This document shows positions 19,102-28,240 of a stretch of 64,000 bases of DNA, one piece after another (position 1 is the first letter of the stretch; each line of letters opens with the position of its first letter). Both the position numbers and the translations under genes were made by a program. The notes under the pieces were generated by a model. The model saw nothing but the letters and a program-made list of their open reading frames with translations. It was not told the origin of the DNA and made no database searches. Source of the stretch: Noviherbaspirillum humi (GTDB lineage Bacteria > Pseudomonadota > Gammaproteobacteria > Burkholderiales > Burkholderiaceae_D); NCBI RefSeq assembly GCF_900188095.1, contig NZ_FZOT01000001.1, positions 186,001 through 250,000 of the forward strand, read 5' to 3'.

Positions 19102-20286
19102 ATGTCATCGCATTCCTCCAAGCCGCCCCGGCTCTGGTCCCTCACCCTGGGCAACTTCGCCATCGGCACCGGCGTCATGATCGTGCCCGGCATGCTCAAC
19201 GAACTCAGCGCCGATCTCGGCGTGCCGCCGGCCTCGATCGGCATGCTGATTTCCGCCTTCGCCATCACCATCTGCGTGAGCGGCCCCATCCTCGCCAGCC
19301 TCACCACCGCCATCGAACGGCGCCTGCTGCTCACCGCCTCGCTCGCGCTGTATGCGCTGGCCCATCTGCTGGGCGCGCTGGCGCCCGGCTACGTCGGCCT
19401 GCTCGGCGCACGCATGCTCACGGCGCTGGTGGCGGCGGTGTTCACCTCGCAGGCCGCCGCCACTGCCGGACTGATGGTCAAACCGGAGGCGCGCGGCCAG
19501 GCGATGGGCCTGGTGTTTCTCGGCTGGTCCATTGCCGCCGTGTTCGGCACGCCGCTCGGCGCCTATCTCGGCGCCCACATCGGCTGGCGCCTGACCATGG
19601 GCCTGGTTGCCCTGATGTCGGCGCTGTTCGCGCTGGCGGTGTGGCGCCAGATTCCCTCGCGGCTGTTCGTCGCGCCCATGGATGGCGCCGCCTGGAAGCG
19701 CCTCGCCGGCAACGCGCCGCTGCTGGTCGCGGTATCGGTCACCGCCTGCCAGGCGGTCGGCATGTTCACTGTGTTCTCCTACATGGCGCTGGTGCTGAAG
19801 GATTTCATCGGCGCCGGTCCCACCGCCATCAGCTTGCTGTTCCTGGGCTTCGGCCTGGCCGGCGTCACCGGCAACGTGCTGGCGGCGCGCATGATGGACC
19901 GCATCGGCCCGGTGCGGGTCGGCATGATCGCCATGGGCTGCATGTTTGCCGCCCTGCTGCTCTGGCCTGCGGCCCACGGTTCGCTGCCGCTTGCCGCGCT
20001 GCTGCTGGTGCTGTGGGGACTGGGCTGCTTTGCGGTCAACAGCTCGCAGCAGGTGCGGCTGGTGGCGATGGCGCCGGAACTGGCCTCGGCCTCGGTGGCG
20101 CTCAACTCCTCCGCCATCTATCTCGGCCAGGCCAGCGGCGCCTTCATCGGCGGACTGGTGTTGTCTTCCTTCGGCACTTCGCGGCTGTCTTGGATAGGCG
20201 CCGGCTTCCTCGGCTCGGCGCTGCTGATCTCGTATCTCGCCTCGCGCATGGCAGCCGGTCGCCGCCTCGCCGCCGCCCGCTCCTGA
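19102..20286 (+). CDS. Major facilitator superfamily transporter
   Basis: About 394 residues with twelve hydrophobic segments in two halves, a charged central loop around 190-205 (RQIPSRLFVAPMDGAAWKRL), and an MFS motif-like stretch GTPLGAYLGAHIGWR after TM5. It resembles AraJ/YdhP-type drug or sugar efflux proteins; I cannot assign a substrate. ATG 19102 (MSSHSSKPPRLWSL) is preferred over 19075 because the extra nine residues are not conserved-looking. It may be co-transcribed with the preceding dehydrogenase. Confidence 0.87.
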   Translation: MSSHSSKPPRLWSLTLGNFAIGTGVMIVPGMLNELSADLGVPPASIGMLISAFAITICVSGPILASLTTAIERRLLLTASLALYALAHLLGALAPGYVGLLGARMLTALVAAVFTSQAAATAGLMVKPEARGQAMGLVFLGWSIAAVFGTPLGAYLGAHIGWRLTMGLVALMSALFALAVWRQIPSRLFVAPMDGAAWKRLAGNAPLLVAVSVTACQAVGMFTVFSYMALVLKDFIGAGPTAISLLFLGFGLAGVTGNVLAARMMDRIGPVRVGMIAMGCMFAALLLWPAAHGSLPLAALLLVLWGLGCFAVNSSQQVRLVAMAPELASASVALNSSAIYLGQASGAFIGGLVLSSFGTSRLSWIGAGFLGSALLISYLASRMAAGRRLAAARS

Positions 20287-20292
20287 AATGCG

Positions 20293-20314
20293 AAAGCCCC
20301 GCACGCGGGGCTTT
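20293..20314. terminator. Terminator between converging MFS and hypothetical genes
   Basis: Perfect 9-bp stem AAAGCCCCG / CGGGGCTTT with a CACG loop, directly after the MFS stop codon and before the converging gene that ends at 20338. The A and T ends make it usable from both sides. Confidence 0.85.
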
Positions 20315-20337
20315 GCTTCATCGGCGCCGGGCGCCGC

Positions 20338-21093
20338 TTACTTCACCGTGTCGGAACGCTTGCGCCGGGTCGGATGAATGAACTCCGTCTGCAGCTTCCG
20401 GCCATTGCTCCATAGCCGGGTCCAACCCGGCGGCCAGGGCAGCGGCGGCCCGGCATATTCGGGCACGTTGCGCCGCACCGGAATCACCGGCAGGCTTTCC
20501 GGCAAGGGCCCGTCGCGGTAATCCCAGCCCAGGGTGTAGGCATAGTTGGGCAGCAGCGCCTCGCACACCGCGTCGAACCAGGCGGTATGGTCTTCGTCGC
20601 GGCGCAGCGCCTGCGCCAGTCCCTGCGGATCGAACTGGGCCAGCGCGCTCGCCAGTTCCTGCGTGGTGGCGCCGGGCGCGTCGCCCCAGCCGAGGATCGG
20701 ATTGAAGTTGTAGTCGGCGCCGGAGCCGTACCAGCCTTCGCGCCAGGAACGCTCGATCCAGTTGCGCTGGCCGGTGAACAGATGCCAGCGCCAGTGCAGG
20801 CCGGACGGCTTCGGCCAGCTATAGAGATAGAGGCTTTGATAGCCGACGCGATGCAGCTCGCGCACCATGCCCATCAGCCGCGCATGCGGCATGCGGTCCG
20901 GCGGCGAGCGGCGGAAGCGGATCGGCTCGCCGTCGGCATGCTGCAGCTCGTCGGTGGACAGGTTCAGGTCGAGGGTGCGGATTTCGCTGCCGAAGCGGGC
21001 CGAGACCCATCCGGTCAGCAGGTTGACGGACGTGATGACGCCATACCCGCGATGGCGATGGAAGATGACGGTGCCTGGTGCGACTGCTTTCAT
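20338..21093 (-). CDS. Hypothetical protein with Tudor/KOW-like N-terminus
   Basis: 251 residues. The first 50 residues (GTVIFHRHRGYGVITSV then a WVSARFGSEIRTLDL strand) look like the small barrel seen in UvrD/PcrA C-terminal and CarD-like domains, which bind proteins or nucleic acid. The rest is rich in Trp, Tyr and Arg (WRWHLFTGQRNWIERSWREG; TLGWDYRDG) and is not a family I know. A basic tail (HPTRRKRSDTVK) closes it. No signal peptide or membrane span. It converges on the MFS gene. The 291 bases upstream of it (21094-21384) hold no gene I can support. Confidence 0.75.
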   Translation of the reverse strand: MKAVAPGTVIFHRHRGYGVITSVNLLTGWVSARFGSEIRTLDLNLSTDELQHADGEPIRFRRSPPDRMPHARLMGMVRELHRVGYQSLYLYSWPKPSGLHWRWHLFTGQRNWIERSWREGWYGSGADYNFNPILGWGDAPGATTQELASALAQFDPQGLAQALRRDEDHTAWFDAVCEALLPNYAYTLGWDYRDGPLPESLPVIPVRRNVPEYAGPPLPWPPGWTRLWSNGRKLQTEFIHPTRRKRSDTVK

Positions 21094-21384
21094 TGGTCAG
21101 AGTGATGCTGATAATGGTCGAATGGAAGCGTTGAAAACCGCGCGGACACGAAAAAACGGTCATGCCTTGCATGGGTGCGATTGCGGAAAACGCGAGCAAT
21201 CCGCAGGTCCGCCACCATGCAGTCAGGATGACAGCGTCGTTGCGCCGGCCGGCTGACCGGCCGTGATGCCATCTGACTTAAATGAATGCAATGAGTTCAA
21301 GTGTAGCGGCATATTTCGGCCGCCCGCCAGTTGTATTTTTGACCATGCGCGCCGGAAAAGGTGCGATGAACGAACCGCAAATTT

Positions 21385-22449
21385 TTACGATGCGCCGGCG
21401 CGCGCGGCCTGCCAGCGGCGCATCAGGTTGAACAGCGGACCGATGGTCATCACCAGCACCGCCATGCGCATCACATGGAAGGCGGTGACAATCGGCACGC
21501 CGAGTTCCAGCGTCTTGGCGGTCAAGCTCATCTCGGCGATGCCGCCGGGCGAGGTGGCGAGAATGGCAGTGGCCGGATGGATGCCGCTGAGCGCCGACAG
21601 CGCCAGGCCGAAGCCGAACGCCAGCAGCATGGCGACGGTGGAGCACAGCGCCACGCAGCCGAGGTAGCGCGGCGCGGTATGCAGGAATTCGCGGCTGAAG
21701 CGCGAACCGAGCGAAATGCCGATGAACAGCTGGCCGAGATGCACCATCCACTCCGGCAGCGCCGACAGGTTGATGTTGGTGGCGGTCAGCCCGATGCTCA
21801 CCAGCAGCGGGCCGATGACCCAGGCATTCGGCAGGTCGCGGCGGCGGAACAGCCATGCCATCGCGCTGGTGGCGGCGATCAGCAGCGCCAGCCCGGGGTA
21901 GCTGACGATGCGCGCGCCGGGCTGATACGCGTCCAGCCCATGCACGCCGGAGAACTTGAAGGCGAAGGGAATGATCAGCACCACCATCATGATGCGCAGA
22001 CTGTGGGCGGCGGCGACGCGATCCACCCGGGCGCCGTGGCGCTCGCCCTGCGCCGCCATTTCCGCCGCGCCGCCGATGGCCATGGCGAAGAAGGCGGTGG
22101 TGCGGTCGATGCCTGTCATCCTCTGCAGCAGCCAGCCGCAGAACAGGCCCAGCCCCATGGCGAAGACGATGCCGAGCGCGATGAAGCCGATGTAGGAAGC
22201 CAGCACCTGCACCACCGGCGGCGTGAAGTACAAGCCGAGGGCGGTGCCGATGGCCCATTGGCCGGCGCTGCGCACCGCCAGCGGCGCATGCAGGTCGACG
22301 CCGGCCATGCGCCCGATGGCGGTGGCCAGCAGCGGCCCGATCATCCAGGGCAGCGGCGTGGCCAGCCACACGCACAGCCCGGCGGCCAGCAGGCCGAGGG
22401 AAAAGGCAAGGATGAAGGGGACGAGGTCGGAGCGGGAAACGATGGGCAT
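21385..22449 (-). CDS. AbrB-family integral membrane protein (putative transporter/regulator)
   Basis: About 354 residues, almost wholly hydrophobic, with the duplicated PWMIGPLLATAI / NAWVIGPLLVSIGLT repeat typical of the AbrB duplication family, often mislabelled as ammonia monooxygenase. Each half carries an IGGAAEM / SPGGIAEMSL signature. Function is not established; members are often next to TctC/Bug-type binding proteins, as here. MPIVSRSD at 22449 is chosen as start; upstream in-frame Met codons at 22476 and 22548 are possible. Confidence 0.8.
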   Translation of the reverse strand: MPIVSRSDLVPFILAFSLGLLAAGLCVWLATPLPWMIGPLLATAIGRMAGVDLHAPLAVRSAGQWAIGTALGLYFTPPVVQVLASYIGFIALGIVFAMGLGLFCGWLLQRMTGIDRTTAFFAMAIGGAAEMAAQGERHGARVDRVAAAHSLRIMMVVLIIPFAFKFSGVHGLDAYQPGARIVSYPGLALLIAATSAMAWLFRRRDLPNAWVIGPLLVSIGLTATNINLSALPEWMVHLGQLFIGISLGSRFSREFLHTAPRYLGCVALCSTVAMLLAFGFGLALSALSGIHPATAILATSPGGIAEMSLTAKTLELGVPIVTAFHVMRMAVLVMTIGPLFNLMRRWQAARAGAS

Positions 22450-22593
22450 GACGGAATTCGGAAACTTTCGATGCATTGCCGCCGCATGCGGCCCCGCAAG
22501 CCTACCTGAAGCCTCGCGAGGCTGCAGCGGAGCGGGTGCATTCCGCATGCCATGCCGTCGGCCGGCCCGCGATGCTGCGCGAATGAGCCAAAG

Positions 22594-23565
22594 TCACCGC
22601 ACCAGTCCGAGCTCCTTCGCCTGCCGGCCATAGCCGTCCACCGTCTTGCGGATGTAGGCGGTGAGCGCGTCGCCGGTCAGGGCGAAGGGATACAGGCCGT
22701 AGTCGGCGCGCATGCGGTCGAAGGCCGGCTGCGCCAGCATGCGGTCGAAGGCCTGCACCCAGCGCCGGTAGTCGGCATCGGACACCTGCGGTCCCATGTA
22801 GAAGCCGCGGATGATGGGCCAACTCAGGTCGAAGCCCTGCTCGCGGGCGGTCGGCACGGCGGCCAGCGCACCTGGCAGGCGCTCATCGGCCAGCACCGCC
22901 AGCACCCGCACATTGCCCTTGCCGGCGTAGGACAGCGCTTCGGAAGCATCGCCCGACACCGCCTGCACATAGCCGGCGGAGAGCGCGGTGAAGGCTTCGC
23001 CGCCGCCTTCCAGCGCCACGAAGCGCAGCGCCTTCGGCTCGATGCCGCTGCGCTTGGCGATCAGCGCCATCTTCAGCCAGTCCTGGCTGCCGACCGTGCC
23101 GCTGCCGCCGATGGAGACCTTGGCCGGATCGCGCCGGATGGCATCCATCAAGTCCTTCAGCGTCTTGTACGGCGAATCGCTGCGCACCGCGATCATGCCG
23201 TAGTCGGCGCCCAGGGCGGCGACCCAGCGCACGTCGGCCGGCGAGGACTTGCCGAACTTGCCGAGCGCGAGGTTGAGCAGGGAGCCGCCGGAGAACACCA
23301 CCAGCGTTTGGGCTTCGGCACGCCGCTGCGACACGATGGCGTTCCAGGCCACGGCGCCCACGCCGCCCGGCATGTAGCTCAGCTGCATCTGGCTCTCGGC
23401 GGCAGAGGCGTGCAGCAGATCGGCCAGGCCCTTCTGCGTCAGCTTGCAGGTCAGGTCCATGCCGCCGCCGGGCTTGGCCGGCACCAGGCATTGCGGAGAC
23501 GCCATGGCGGCGGCGCTTGTCCATACCGCCGCAGCGGCGATGAGGTGCTTCAATGCTGAACGCAT
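22594..23565 (-). CDS. TctC/Bug family periplasmic solute-binding protein
   Basis: 323 residues with a signal peptide (cleavage near AAMA-SPQ, residue 22). The ligand-binding opening CLVPAKPGGGMDLTCKL is close to that of the citrate binder TctC, rather than the PYPPGG form of most Bug proteins. Other features are YMPGGVGAVAWNAIV and GDASEALSYAGKGNVRVLAVL. It should deliver a tri- or dicarboxylate to a TctAB permease or to a sensor. No tctA or tctB is present in the window; the tctDE-like regulators lie about 4 kb to the right on the opposite strand. Confidence 0.9.
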   Translation of the reverse strand: MRSALKHLIAAAAVWTSAAAMASPQCLVPAKPGGGMDLTCKLTQKGLADLLHASAAESQMQLSYMPGGVGAVAWNAIVSQRRAEAQTLVVFSGGSLLNLALGKFGKSSPADVRWVAALGADYGMIAVRSDSPYKTLKDLMDAIRRDPAKVSIGGSGTVGSQDWLKMALIAKRSGIEPKALRFVALEGGGEAFTALSAGYVQAVSGDASEALSYAGKGNVRVLAVLADERLPGALAAVPTAREQGFDLSWPIIRGFYMGPQVSDADYRRWVQAFDRMLAQPAFDRMRADYGLYPFALTGDALTAYIRKTVDGYGRQAKELGLVR

Positions 23566-23944
23566 GAGGTTTCTGTGTTTCTGTTCATGCCGGCGCGCGG
23601 CAGGAATCGCAGGAGGGGAAAACCGGAACTGTAATGCATTGGGGGCTCGCCTGCCGGGTCAATTTGCGAGAACGCTGCCCAAGCAATTTTCGATTGTTGC
23701 GCAAGGAGGACCGCGTTGACCGGCAAAAACCTGCGTGAGGAACTTGGCCATTCAGCGGTATGGATTTTGCTAAGCAATGCCGCCCATCAAGTGAACAAAA
23801 CCGTCAACAAGATCGGAATCAGTCATTTCCAAGAGGTTGTTTCGAGCGCGTTGGCGATACGGCCCCAAACGGCATGTGCCAGCCCGAGACCGGCATTTCT
23901 TGGAGGCGATGACCGTCCTCGACTACTGAAAGGCGAACCGAACC
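23566..23944. other. Intergenic region left of the AT-rich orphan gene
   Basis: 379 bases. It should contain the tctC-like promoter (minus strand). A TTG codon at 23716 is preceded by a strong CAAGGAGG ribosome-binding site and opens a frame of 146 codons to 24156, overlapping the next gene in another frame. Its first 75 codons (for example HQVNKTVNKIGISHFQEV) look protein-like, the rest does not; it may be a decayed or very short gene. No repeats flanking the orphan region are evident. Confidence 0.4.
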
Positions 23945-25288
23945 ATGAGCACGAATACCGCGTTCAATCCGCAAGGTTATCAGCTTCAACCTGCCAGCCC
24001 CGGAAGCCAGACGGATCAATTGCCAGTGTCTCCGCCGGAGAAGGTGGCTATTGCCTTCGAACTCACACTCACCATCCTAGGCTTTCCATTTACCCCTGCC
24101 CAGGCGGCCATCATCATTGCTGCTACTGGCGTTGTGCTCTCGGCCATCTTCATTGACAGAAAGAGCGCCGGCCAGGCTTTGGCAATCGGTCTGAACTGGC
24201 TTGGTGACAAGGGGGCCGGCATGGGCAAGCTTTTCCAGCAGGCGCTCGGCCCTTTTTTCAAAGACCTCGAACTAGAGATGAAGAAGAAAGATCCGGATAT
24301 CAAAAGCTTCCTCGAAAATCGCTTGCTGGCCAAGGTGCCGCAAGAATTGTGGAGTCCCCTGAAAGCGGTGATGAGCCAGCTGCCGGAAACTGCCGCGTCC
24401 AGCATCGATGCGCTTTCAAGCCGGTTAGCCGCTTCCTATGCAAGCAAGGTGGAACAAGCGCCTCGCCAAGTCGCGCCGCGTGTCTTGCAACCGATTCCAA
24501 AGCAAGCCGCCGTAACGAATGCGACCGCATCCTTGGCGCCTGCAGCCAGCCAGCCTATGAACCGGCGAACCGTCCCGCATGCCAACAATCCGGTGCAATC
24601 CCAGCCCGTGCCGACGTCGCAGAAACGCAATCCATCCCAGCCGGCATCCGTGACAACCTCCCCGCAGAAAGCGAAAAGCATTGCAACCACGTTGGAAGCT
24701 TATGAGAGCCGACTGGATGCCATGCGCACCCAAGTGCGGGGACTCATGATGTCAGGCACAGCGCCCTCGGGATTGACTGAAGCCTTCCTGCAGACTTCCA
24801 ACAGCTTCCATGCCCTTGCCGAGCGGGCTGAACGAATGGCCATGCTGAGCGGCATGCAGGCGACGCTGAAAGCCAATCCCGGCCTGACGATGGTGCGGGA
24901 CCCGCAGACCGGATTGACCTTCAATTCGAAAACGATTGCGATGCAGGTGGAAAAGGTGAGGAAGGCGTATCAGGGCGCAGCGGGTCGCTACCAGCAGCAG
25001 ATGGCAAGCCTTGAGAAGCGATTGAGCGCTTCCTCCTACAAGGATCAGGCTGGCGGGAATGCGAAGCAGGAAGGTGCCACGGCCAAGGAAAAGGCCCCTG
25101 GGGAAGGAGAAAAGGCGCCAGAACCACCCAAGCCGCCGGAGCCACCCAAGCGGGACTGGAACGAATGGACTGTGGTCGGGATTGGCGGAATGAAGAAGTT
25201 CTTGAACAAGAAGGACTTCTGGAACGCGGCAGCGGATGTGAGAAGACGCGAGCGCATCCCTTCATTGGAAGGGGCAACTTATCAATAA
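23945..25288 (+). CDS. Unrecognised protein, N-terminal part of a stop-interrupted ~1150-codon frame
   Basis: 447 codons from an ATG preceded by a moderate GAAAGG site to TAA at 25286-25288. Residues 1-32 are polar; about 33-75 form one or two hydrophobic helices (FELTLTILGFPF; AAIIIAATGVVLSAIFI). About 170-245 are a Pro/Gln/Ser/Ala-rich linker, 246-370 are helical and probably coiled coil (ALAERAERMAMLSG; VEKVRKAYQGAAGRYQQQ), and 375-400 are Lys/Glu/Pro-rich with EPPKPPEPPK. The frame resumes in phase after the stop, so this is probably the front of a longer protein. Codon usage is AT-richer than neighbours. No family recognised. Confidence 0.7.
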   Translation: MSTNTAFNPQGYQLQPASPGSQTDQLPVSPPEKVAIAFELTLTILGFPFTPAQAAIIIAATGVVLSAIFIDRKSAGQALAIGLNWLGDKGAGMGKLFQQALGPFFKDLELEMKKKDPDIKSFLENRLLAKVPQELWSPLKAVMSQLPETAASSIDALSSRLAASYASKVEQAPRQVAPRVLQPIPKQAAVTNATASLAPAASQPMNRRTVPHANNPVQSQPVPTSQKRNPSQPASVTTSPQKAKSIATTLEAYESRLDAMRTQVRGLMMSGTAPSGLTEAFLQTSNSFHALAERAERMAMLSGMQATLKANPGLTMVRDPQTGLTFNSKTIAMQVEKVRKAYQGAAGRYQQQMASLEKRLSASSYKDQAGGNAKQEGATAKEKAPGEGEKAPEPPKPPEPPKRDWNEWTVVGIGGMKKFLNKKDFWNAAADVRRRERIPSLEGATYQ

Positions 25289-25324
25289 ACGCTCGATGGC
25301 ACGACCTATGTCTTATCCAATGGG

Positions 25325-27397
25325 TTGAAAGTGCCACCTTTGTCGAGAGAAGGCTTTGACGAGGCAGTTGGAAAACTCCCCGCGGAGATAAGACCGGCAT
25401 TCACCAATGCGCTCTTCGAACAGCTCAAGCAAAACCCGTTTTTGCCTGTCATCGCCGCAGAACTCCAGAATGGGAACCTGAACAAGTATGTAAAGGACAA
25501 GGTTTTTGATACAGACGTATTTGTCATCGAGTGCCTCTTCCCCATGCTCAAGAATTCCATCAACGCCTCCGGGGCCGATCCCCGAATCATAGTCGCAGGT
25601 TTTGCCTTTGCGATTTCCACTACCCTCCGCGATCCGCTCCTGCGGACTAAGAAAGAGGGTGTCGCCGGGTCATTTGCGGAAAACGAGATTGAACTCGCCG
25701 ACAAGCAGGTTGCGATTCAGCGCCTGGTCAGATCACCGTCTCTGGTCATCGGCAATGTGTATCTCAAGGTGATGGAAGAGTTTGAGAAAAACCATCGAAA
25801 GAGAAACGAAAACGGCCGGTTCGAACGTTTGCCGGCCGGAATTTCGTTTTTCAATATGTGGCCTCGTGTGAGCATCGTCACGATCAGCACGGAAGAAACG
25901 CCACAAACGCTCCTCATGGCGATGCTTGCTCTGAAAAGAAAGAGCAGCTTTTCACCTCGCTTGCGCTCGATTGCCAATCTGGTTAGCGTGAATCAGGAAA
26001 GTATCGAAACACAGGAAAAGAACGTGTTGACGATCCTCGACGGTTTGGCAGGCAAGAGCGCAAGCAGCGTCCAGGAGACCATATTTGAAAACGCCAATAT
26101 GGCGTTCACCAGGATTGGCTTCGGTCCTACGCTGGATGCGGTGTCGGCTGCGCTGATGCCAGGCACGATGCTGTCGACCTATGCCGAGCACCATGAGCGC
26201 CAGGGTTTCAGCCTCGCGGCCTCGTACAGCCGGGCGCGGGAAGATGTCATCAAATTCTATGAAACCAATCCGGGGAAATTGAAACCCGTGGATTTGGCCA
26301 GGCGCTTCCTCAAGGACAATCTTTTCAATGACCGGATGTGGAATTATCTGGTTGAGAAAAATCCTGCATTGGCCGACGACGTGAAGCTTCTGCGTTTGGA
26401 GATAGCCAAGCTGGACAAGCTTTATGACGAAAGCGAGGCGCTGGGCCGAAGGGCTTACAACCAGATCATTGATGAGAAACTGGACATCAGTCTTCGAGGG
26501 CTGACCTTCCTCAGTCCCGCACTCGCCGTTCATGCCAGCTCCCTGGTTGATGATGCTTTTGCAACCGAGCCCATCAAGGATCGCTCGTACCCAAGGTTCC
26601 GGGAGTCGATCATGATGTATCTGCGGGAAGCGGCGCCAGCGCATAACATCACTGCCGATCCCAAGCGAATCAACCGGATCGGCCTGGAGAACGCGTCTTT
26701 TCCCGACTTGAGCACCATGTCCGGCGGCCCCATGCTCGGCGCACTCAAGGACCTGCGTACAGCATTGGTGAAGGACCGCGTGATCACCGGATGGCAGTTC
26801 GAGCTGATGCAGAAACTCATCCTGCATGCATCCATGGCGGCCACCGGCGTCGACAAGTCGTCGATGCCGCCCGAGCTTCGGAAACTCGCGCCGCTGGTGG
26901 AGAAATATTACGCGCAGCTCATCCGGGTGGTTGGCATCCGGGGGCATAACGAGAACGGCGTGCTGTTCGGCTTGCTGGCGAACGACAGGCTGATTCCCGG
27001 CTTCGCCAAGCTGCGCGAGCCGGTGGTCAACGAGGCAAAGCAACAGGCCAATGTCGAAAACATGCTCGAGCTGAGCGACGAGCCGCTTCCTGAAGACGAT
27101 GTGCGACAACTCTTCTTTACCAAGAGCAGTGTTCCCGCGCTGAGTGCCGGGGTGATCGCGGAATGCAGGCCGGAATTCTTCGTTCGCGATGGGGCGCTCA
27201 ACATGCTGATCACGCTCAGAGGGCAGCAGTACGTGCTGCGGGATCTGGGGTCGAAGTTCAATGAAATCTTCATCCCGGCATGGATGCGCTCCGTTTCTCT
27301 CAAGGGCGATAGCCAGGCCGTGGTGGAGAATCTCAACAAGGCAATGGCGCTCACCCAGGCAATGATGGGCGGTGAAATGCCCAATGCGAAGCCCTGA
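25325..27397 (+). pseudogene. C-terminal part of the same interrupted frame, lacking a credible start
   Basis: The frame is open from directly after the TAA at 25286 to a stop at 27397 (703 codons). It is in the same phase as the upstream part. Codons between the stop and 25325 read like protein (TLDGTTYVLSNGLK). The first possible start is TTG 25325 with no ribosome-binding site; the first ATG is about 74 codons later. The product is soluble, mostly helical, with charged clusters (MEEFEKNHRKRNENGRFERL; RLEIAKLDKLYDESEALGRR) and no known motif. Either a nonsense mutation split one gene, or stop readthrough or weak TTG initiation makes this part. Listed as pseudogene for lack of a start, not because the sequence is otherwise decayed. 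Confidence 0.6.
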
Positions 27398-27556
27398 GCG
27401 GCGTTGATCCGGTATCGAGGGCTTACCGGCAGCAGGGCGAGGCTCGGCTATAGTGCTCCCGCCTTGCCTGCCGGATAATCCCGCTGCAGCGCCGGCCCTT
27501 GTCGTTTTCCGCCGGCTGCACGATACTTTCATCCCCTCATCTCACATTACGCCGCA

Positions 27557-28240
27557 ATGCGCATCCTGTTGGTAGAAGATCATGCCGAGCTCTCGCACTG
27601 GGTCGCCAAGGCCTTGCGCGATGCCCGGCTGTCGGTCGAATGCGCGATGAACGGCGCCGATGCCGACGCCCTGCTGCATACCCAGGAGTATGCGCTGGTC
27701 ATCCTCGACCTCAGTCTGCCGAAGATGGATGGCCTGGACGTGCTGCGCCGCCTGCGCGCGCGCGGCAGCAAGACGCCGGTGCTGGTGCTGACGGCGCGTG
27801 GCGGCCTGAACGACAAGGTGCAGGGCCTCAACCTCGGCGCCGACGACTACCTGTCCAAGCCTTTCGAGCTGGCCGAGCTGGAAGCCCGGGTCAAGGCGCT
27901 GCTGCGCCGCTCCCAGGGGCAGGAATCGGTGACGCTGTCCTGCGGCGCGCTCAGCTTCGACACCGTGTCGCGCATGTTCAGCTATGGCGGCGCGCCGCTG
28001 GCGCTGACGCCGCGCGAGCATGCGGTGCTGGAGGCGCTGATCACCCGCGCCGGCCGGGCGGTGTCGAAGGAAAAGCTGTTCGACGATGTGTTCGCGCTGG
28101 ATGACGACGCCAACATCGACGCCATCGAAATCTACGTGCACCGCCTGCGCAAGAAGCTGGAAAAAATCGAGCAGGGTCGCGTCGCCATCACCACCCTGCG
28201 CGGCATCGGCTATCTGCTGGAAGTCGCCGCCCCGAAATGA
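27557..28240 (+). CDS. tctD: OmpR/PhoB-type response regulator, TctD-like
   Basis: 227 residues. The receiver domain (1-115) has the acidic pocket at VEDH, the phospho-acceptor Asp in LVILDLSLPKMDG (about 51) and Lys in LSKPFE (about 101). The C-terminal winged helix (about 130-225) shows LTPREHAVLEALITRAGRAVSKEKLF and the VHRLRKKLE recognition helix. The last 4 bases overlap the kinase start (ATGA). TctD in Salmonella controls tricarboxylate uptake; a TctC-like gene lies on the other side of the orphan gene, which supports that role. Confidence 0.9.
   Translation: MRILLVEDHAELSHWVAKALRDARLSVECAMNGADADALLHTQEYALVILDLSLPKMDGLDVLRRLRARGSKTPVLVLTARGGLNDKVQGLNLGADDYLSKPFELAELEARVKALLRRSQGQESVTLSCGALSFDTVSRMFSYGGAPLALTPREHAVLEALITRAGRAVSKEKLFDDVFALDDDANIDAIEIYVHRLRKKLEKIEQGRVAITTLRGIGYLLEVAAPK

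Noticed and set aside
23649-27474. 9-bp direct repeat GCCTGCCGG on both sides of the orphan gene (23649-23657, 27466-27474)
   Set aside because: Too short and GC-rich to be evidence of a target duplication in this genome; chance matches of this length are expected over 4 kb.
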